From assembly GCA_011322445.1 (NCBI GenBank), contig DRMV01000048.1:1-64000 (forward strand): DNA of 64,000 nucleotides. Reading direction: 5' to 3'. Below the pieces are notes generated by a model. It had not been told where the DNA came from. It saw nothing but the letters and a program-made list of their open reading frames with translations, and did no database searches. The translations under genes and the position numbers were made by a program. The DNA comes from Chloroflexota bacterium. GTDB lineage: Bacteria; Chloroflexota; Anaerolineae; Anaerolineales; DRMV01. Of this stretch, positions 60,166 through 64,000 are shown one piece after another (the first letter of the stretch is position 1; each line of letters begins with the position of its first letter).

Positions 60166-60553
60166 TAGACACATCTTCGCGGCTGGGGTACAATCGCCGC
60201 CAATCAAACCCGGCAACGCCCTCGGTGCCGGGTTTCCGCATACCCCACAAATGCATTCGAGCACAAGGTGGCAGCAGGAGTAGTAAGCCATCGGCCAGCG
60301 AGCCGGGGAGGGTGCAAGCCCGGCAACGGCGCCCGCCGAGCGCCACGAGGCCCAACTCGCCTGCCTTCCCGCCAGGGAACACCCCGCCGGTGAACTTCAC
60401 AGCGTAGCCGGCGGCGGGCTGCGCCCGTTATCGCGCACCCAAGCGGCCGGCTACCGCACGGGGCGGACGCGCCCGTCGGCGCGCGGCAGTCGGCAAAAAG
60501 GGTGGTACCGCGGAGGTTCACGCCTTCGTCCCTGTGGACGAGGGTGTTTTTTT
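60166..60553 (+). ncRNA. T-box leader RNA controlling the vor operon (Leu specifier predicted)
   Basis: The promoter is TAGACA (60166-60171), 17 bp, TACAAT (60189-60194). The leader contains AGGAGTAGTAA (stem I AG-bulge/E-loop side), the apical GCGAGCCGGGGAGGGTG type motif, and the T-box proper AGGGTGGTACCGCG (60499-60512), an exact match to consensus. A terminator (60521-60531 with 60536-60546, then 7 T) competes with the antiterminator. Opposite AGTA the specifier side reads CAACTCG; in the usual AA-codon-purine setting the codon is CUC, Leu (60356-60358). TGGT in the T-box pairs with ACCA, fitting discriminator A73 of tRNA-Leu. An extra 10-bp hairpin (60206-60235) precedes stem I. Confidence 0.88.
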
Positions 60554-60601
60554 ATATCCTGCGCCCCCCGGCGCAAGCGTTTTCACACCACGGAGGTGCC
60601 T

Positions 60602-60847
60602 ATGGCTGCAAAAGGATGGGTCGAAATTGACGAGACACTCTGCAAAGGGTGCGAACTTTGCGTGGTCTATTGCCCGGTCAACGTCCTGGCCCTGGACACC
60701 AACCGGCTCACCCCCCACGGCTATCACCCGGCAATTCTGGCCAAAGAGGGATGCACCGGCTGCAACATTTGCGCCGTGGTGTGCCCTGAGGCTGCCATGA
60801 CCGTCTATCGGGAAGTCAAAGCGCGGGCGCGCGCAGCCACAGCATAG
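60602..60847 (+). CDS. vorD: 2-oxoacid:ferredoxin oxidoreductase, ferredoxin-like delta subunit
   Basis: 81 residues with two [4Fe-4S] motifs, [12 protein letters not shown] and [12 protein letters not shown]. It carries electrons between the catalytic subunits and ferredoxin. The ATG at 60602 has GGAGGTG upstream. First structural gene after the T-box, with 15 bp to the next gene. Confidence 0.9.
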   Translation: MAAKGWVEIDETLCKGCELCVVYCPVNVLALDTNRLTPHGYHPAILAKEGCTGCNICAVVCPEAAMTVYREVKARARAATA

Positions 60848-60861
60848 GGAAGGAGGCCACC

Positions 60862-61968
60862 ATGACACGCGAACTGCTCAAAGGGAACGTCGCAATGGCC
60901 GAGGCCGCCATCCGGGCCGGCCTGGACGCCTATTTCGGCTACCCCATCACCCCTCAAAGCGAACTGCTGGAGTGGATGTCGAAACGCATGCCCGAAGAAG
61001 GCCGCACCTTCCTGCAGGCCGAAAGCGAAGTGGCCGCCATCAACATGGTGTACGGCGCAGCCTGCACCGGCGCGCGGGTCATGACCTCCACCTCGGGCCC
61101 TGGCATCAGCCTGATGGCAGAAGGCATCTCCTACATTGCAGGCACCGAAGTGCCGGCGGTCATCGTCGATGTGATGCGCGGCGGCCCCGGCTTAGGCAAC
61201 ATTGCCCCCTCGCAGGGCGACTACCGCCAGGTCATCCACGGCGCGGGGCACGGCGATTTCTTCCCCCTGGTGCTGGCGCCCGCCTCGGTGCAGGAAGCCG
61301 TAGACCTCATCGGCGAAGCCTTCGACCTGGCCGAGAAATACCGCACCATCGTGTTCGTGGTAGCCGACGGCAGCATCGGCCAGATGATGGAGCCGGTTTC
61401 CCTGCCCGAACCGCGCCCGCGCCGGCGCGAGCGCCCCGACTGGGCCGTCGGCGGGGCCGAAGGCCGGCCTGCACGCCGCCTGACTTCCCTTTACCTCAAA
61501 CCCGAAGTCGAAGAAGAAGTCAACCTGCGGCTGGTGCAGCGCTGGCGCGAAATGGAAGCCAACGAAATCCGTTACCGGGAATACTACCTCGACGACGCCG
61601 AATATGTCGTGCTGGGGTTCGGTACGGCCGGGCGGGTGGCGCTTTCCGCCGTGCGCGCGGCCCGCGCCAGGGGCATCAAAGTCGGGCTTTTCCGCCCGGT
61701 CAGCCTGCGCCCCTTCCCTGCCCGCGCCATCCACGACCTCGCCGCGCGCAGCAAGGCCTTCCTGGTGGTGGAAATGAACGGCGGCCAAATGCTCGACGAC
61801 ATCCAGGCCGCCGCGCAGGGGCAGGTGCCCATCCGCTTCTACGGCCGTATGGGCGGCATGGTGCCCTTCCCCGACGAGGTGCTGGCCGAAATCGAGGCCC
61901 TGGTGGCCGAACCGCCCACCCCTGCAGAAGACCCGCGCGCCCGCTGGCTGGCGCACATGGTGCAATAG
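60862..61968 (+). CDS. vorB: 2-oxoacid:ferredoxin oxidoreductase alpha subunit (VorB-type)
   Basis: 368 residues. Domain I contains [60 protein letters not shown] and [17 protein letters not shown]. The second domain is around [37 protein letters not shown]. The sequence follows archaeal VorB (2-oxoisovalerate) more than PorA. The enzyme converts branched 2-oxoacids to acyl-CoA with ferredoxin, reversibly. GAAGGAGG precedes the ATG. Confidence 0.9.
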   Translation: MTRELLKGNVAMAEAAIRAGLDAYFGYPITPQSELLEWMSKRMPEEGRTFLQAESEVAAINMVYGAACTGARVMTSTSGPGISLMAEGISYIAGTEVPAVIVDVMRGGPGLGNIAPSQGDYRQVIHGAGHGDFFPLVLAPASVQEAVDLIGEAFDLAEKYRTIVFVVADGSIGQMMEPVSLPEPRPRRRERPDWAVGGAEGRPARRLTSLYLKPEVEEEVNLRLVQRWREMEANEIRYREYYLDDAEYVVLGFGTAGRVALSAVRAARARGIKVGLFRPVSLRPFPARAIHDLAARSKAFLVVEMNGGQMLDDIQAAAQGQVPIRFYGRMGGMVPFPDEVLAEIEALVAEPPTPAEDPRARWLAHMVQ

Positions 61969-61980
61969 TGGAGGCTCCCC

Positions 61981-62775
61981 ATGACTGTTGCTGCTCCAAC
62001 TCGCCCCAAAACTAACCTGAAAATGGTTTACCAGCGCCCTGAATCGCTGGTAGACACCCCCACCCATTACTGCCCCGGCTGCACCCACGGCGTCGCCCAC
62101 CGGCTGGTGGCCGAAGTGCTGGACGAAATGGGGTTGCGCGAGAAAACCATCGGCATCGCGCCGGTGGGTTGTGCCGTGCTGGCTTACGATTATTTCGAAT
62201 TCGACGGCGTGGAAGCCGCCCACGGGCGCGCCCCCGCGATGGCCACCGGCATCAAGCGGGTGCTGCCCGACCGCATCGTCTTCACCTACCAGGGCGACGG
62301 CGACCTCGCTTCCATCGGCATGGGCGAAATCATCCATGCCGCTGCCCGCGGCGAGCGCATCACCGTAATTTTCATCAACAACGCCATCTACGGCATGACC
62401 GGCGGGCAAATGGCCCCCACCACCCTCCCCAACCAGATCACCACCTCTTCGCCGGGCGGCCGTGACGTTGCCGTGCAGGGTTTCCCCATTCGCATGGCAG
62501 AAATTCTCGCCACGCTCGATGGTGCGGCTTACGTCGTCCGCCGCAGCATGCACGACCCGACCAACATCCGCAAAGCCAAGAAAGCCATCCGCCTGGCTTT
62601 CGAGGCGCAGGTGCGCGGCCTGGGGTTCTCGTTAGTAGAACTGCTTTCCACCTGCCCCACCAACTGGAAGATGACCCCAGCCGAAGCCATGAATTGGGTG
62701 CGCGACAACATGGTGCCCGCTTACCCGTTGGGCGATTACAAAGTCGCTCCCGAACTGCAAAAACTGCGGGTGTAA
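61981..62775 (+). CDS. vorA: 2-oxoacid:ferredoxin oxidoreductase beta subunit (thiamine-PP)
   Basis: 264 residues. The TPP motif [39 protein letters not shown] and the N-terminal cluster cysteines in [14 protein letters not shown] are present. It carries the thiamine pyrophosphate site. GGAGG precedes the ATG, 12 bp after the alpha subunit gene. Confidence 0.92.
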   Translation: MTVAAPTRPKTNLKMVYQRPESLVDTPTHYCPGCTHGVAHRLVAEVLDEMGLREKTIGIAPVGCAVLAYDYFEFDGVEAAHGRAPAMATGIKRVLPDRIVFTYQGDGDLASIGMGEIIHAAARGERITVIFINNAIYGMTGGQMAPTTLPNQITTSSPGGRDVAVQGFPIRMAEILATLDGAAYVVRRSMHDPTNIRKAKKAIRLAFEAQVRGLGFSLVELLSTCPTNWKMTPAEAMNWVRDNMVPAYPLGDYKVAPELQKLRV

Positions 62776-62787
62776 AGGAGGTACGCC

Positions 62788-63339
62788 ATGCAAACAGAAA
62801 TTTTGATCGCCGGTTTTGGCGGCCAGGGCGTGCTCTTTGCCGGGCAAGTGCTGGCCTACGCTGCGATGGACGCAGGCTACGAAGTGACGTGGTTTCCCTC
62901 TTACGGCCCCGAAATGCGCGGCGGCACGGCCAACTGCACGGTCATCATCGCCGACGAGGAAATCGGCTCGCCGCTGGTCTCTCACCCCAAAGTGCTGATG
63001 GCCCTCAACGCCCCCTCGCTGGACAAGTTCGAGCCGCAGGTGCAGGCCGGCGGGCTGATTATCGCCAACGCCTCGCTGCTCAACCGCGAGGTGGAACGCA
63101 CCGATGTCGAGGCCATTACCCTCAAAGCCAGCCACATTGCCGAAGACCTGGGCGACCGCCGGTTAGCCAACATGGTGATGCTGGGCGCTTTGATGCCGCG
63201 CTTCCCGATGCTGACGATGGAGCAAATCAAGACTGCGCTCAAAGACCACCTTCCTGCCAGCAAGCACCACCTGCTGGAAGCCAACTACCGCGCCCTGGAT
63301 GCCGGCGCGGCGGTGGCTGAGGCACAGGCAGCGGCATAG
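62788..63339 (+). CDS. vorC: 2-oxoacid:ferredoxin oxidoreductase gamma subunit
   Basis: 183 residues with the gamma-subunit pattern GFGGQGVLFAGQVLAYAAMDAGYEVTWFPSYGPEMRGGTANCTVIIADEEIGSP and MVMLGALMPRFP. It completes the delta-alpha-beta-gamma set; this gene order is seen in VOR/KOR operons. AAAGGAGG precedes the ATG. Confidence 0.92.
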   Translation: MQTEILIAGFGGQGVLFAGQVLAYAAMDAGYEVTWFPSYGPEMRGGTANCTVIIADEEIGSPLVSHPKVLMALNAPSLDKFEPQVQAGGLIIANASLLNREVERTDVEAITLKASHIAEDLGDRRLANMVMLGALMPRFPMLTMEQIKTALKDHLPASKHHLLEANYRALDAGAAVAEAQAAA

Positions 63340-63365
63340 GCGCTGTTTCGCTTTTGCACACAAGC

Positions 63366-63398
63366 ACCCCCAGGGCGGTTGCCGGCCCTGGGGGTTTT
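63366..63398 (+). terminator. Terminator of the vor operon
   Basis: An 11-bp stem ACCCCCAGGGC / GCCCTGGGGGT followed by TTT, between vorC and the convergent mutS2. Confidence 0.9.
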
Positions 63399-63399
63399 C

Positions 63400-64000
63400 T
63401 CATTCCCCTGCCAGTTTGGCTATGGTCACACCGTCGCCGCCTTCCTGCGGCAGGCCGGATTCCCAGGCGCGGACGTGGGGGTGGCGTTCCAGCGCGTCGC
63501 GCACGGCAGCGCGCAGGCGTCCGGTGCCTTTGCCGTGCACAATCCGCACGAAGGGCAGCCCGGCTAAATAGGCCTGGTCAAGGTACTTGTCCAGCCGCTC
63601 CAACGCCTCGTCGGCGGTCAGACCGCGCAAATCCAGTGCCATGCCGGGCGAGGCCACTTCGGGCACCCGCACGCTGCTTTCGCCGACTGCCGCGCCCTGG
63701 GGCGGGGGCGGGGCGAGCACCCGCAGGTCGCGAATCGGCGTGCGCACCCGCAGCGCGCCGATGACCACTTCGGCTTCCCCGGCCTCTTCGTCCAGCGCGC
63801 TCACCGTGCCCTGGGCGTTGAGGCGTTCCACGTGCACCTTCGCGCCCACGGCAAGGGGCGGGGGCGGCCCGGCCACGGGCGGCGGCTCGGGGGGCGCGGT
63901 TTCGGCTTCCAGGGCGGTCAGGCGCTCCTCGACTTCGGTTTCCAGCGCCTCGGCGGCCTGCTGGGCGGTGCGGAGTTCGTTTTGGGCTTCCAGCGCCTCG
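63400..64000 (-). CDS. MutS2 family protein, C-terminal part (runs off the window)
   Basis: The frame is open to the right edge. From the edge inward: a coiled-coil segment (EALEAQNELRTAQQAAEALE), a Pro-rich linker, a small KOW-like beta domain (VGAKVHVERLNAQGTVSALDEEAGEAEVVIGALRVR), and the Smr endonuclease domain with LDLRG and VRIVHGKGTGRLRAAV. This is the end of MutS2, an ATPase acting on branched DNA or collided ribosomes. No start codon is within the window. Confidence 0.88.
   Translation of the reverse strand, partial: EALEAQNELRTAQQAAEALETEVEERLTALEAETAPPEPPPVAGPPPPLAVGAKVHVERLNAQGTVSALDEEAGEAEVVIGALRVRTPIRDLRVLAPPPPQGAAVGESSVRVPEVASPGMALDLRGLTADEALERLDKYLDQAYLAGLPFVRIVHGKGTGRLRAAVRDALERHPHVRAWESGLPQEGGDGVTIAKLAGE

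Noticed and set aside
1-64000. tRNA and rRNA genes
   Set aside because: I looked for tRNA-like T-arm sequences and conserved rRNA segments and found none; a tRNAscan run would be needed to exclude them fully.

Overview
The window looks like chromosomal DNA of a thermophilic or moderately thermophilic Chloroflexota bacterium, probably class Anaerolineae. This is an inference from the high-GC coding, the Pro/Thr-rich linkers in lipoproteins and TPR proteins, the SUF-only Fe-S assembly genes, the VOR-type ferredoxin oxidoreductase and the wtpABC genes. No rRNA, tRNA, CRISPR array or transposase gene was seen, so placement below phylum is uncertain.

Layout. 1-2.3 kb: the end of a probable dnaE, pfkA and a carotenoid-biosynthesis (CruF-like) gene. 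2.3-11.3 kb: a SUF Fe-S assembly locus. sufCBD and sufSU are on the minus strand, separated by a small gene and an MjaI-like restriction-modification pair whose endonuclease is frameshifted. A divergent sufR-sufT pair faces sufC across a perfect inverted repeat that carries both -35 boxes. 11.3-20.9 kb: a minus-strand fatty-acid beta-oxidation operon (TetR regulator, MBL hydrolase, two acyl-CoA dehydrogenases, fadN, fadA, SCP2 protein), interrupted by a four-helix-bundle gene and a GxxExxY nuclease-like gene. 21-36.9 kb: a mixed block with sbcC, a PHP phosphoesterase, secG, a solute-binding protein, alr, an orphan DNA methyltransferase, yggS, two MBL/hypothetical genes, and wtpABC with its own regulator. 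37-45 kb: a two-component system, the CIRCE-controlled hrcA-grpE-dnaK-dnaJ operon and an S1-domain protein. 45-57 kb: YhaM-like nuclease, TPR and LysM envelope proteins, a PLP decarboxylase, mutY, a DedA-type protein, a BtuFCD-type ABC transporter and an NTPase. 57-64 kb: fadF, then a T-box leader followed by vorDBAC, then the end of mutS2.

How parts connect. The TetR regulator has an operator-like palindrome just downstream of its own -10 box. A near-identical palindrome sits in the same position before fadF, 37 kb away. This suggests one regulon linking beta-oxidation to ETF/quinone electron transfer. The VOR genes follow a T-box RNA whose best specifier is the Leu codon CUC.

The strongest unexplained structure is a set of intergenic arrays phased at exactly 8 bp. 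They fill gaps flush between stop and start codons in at least ten places between 2.7 and 42.3 kb. Several unrelated octamer families are involved. Two arrays are self-inverted with no cargo, and two more pairs sit inverted around the four-helix-bundle and GxxExxY genes, as if each were a small cassette inserted in the fad operon.
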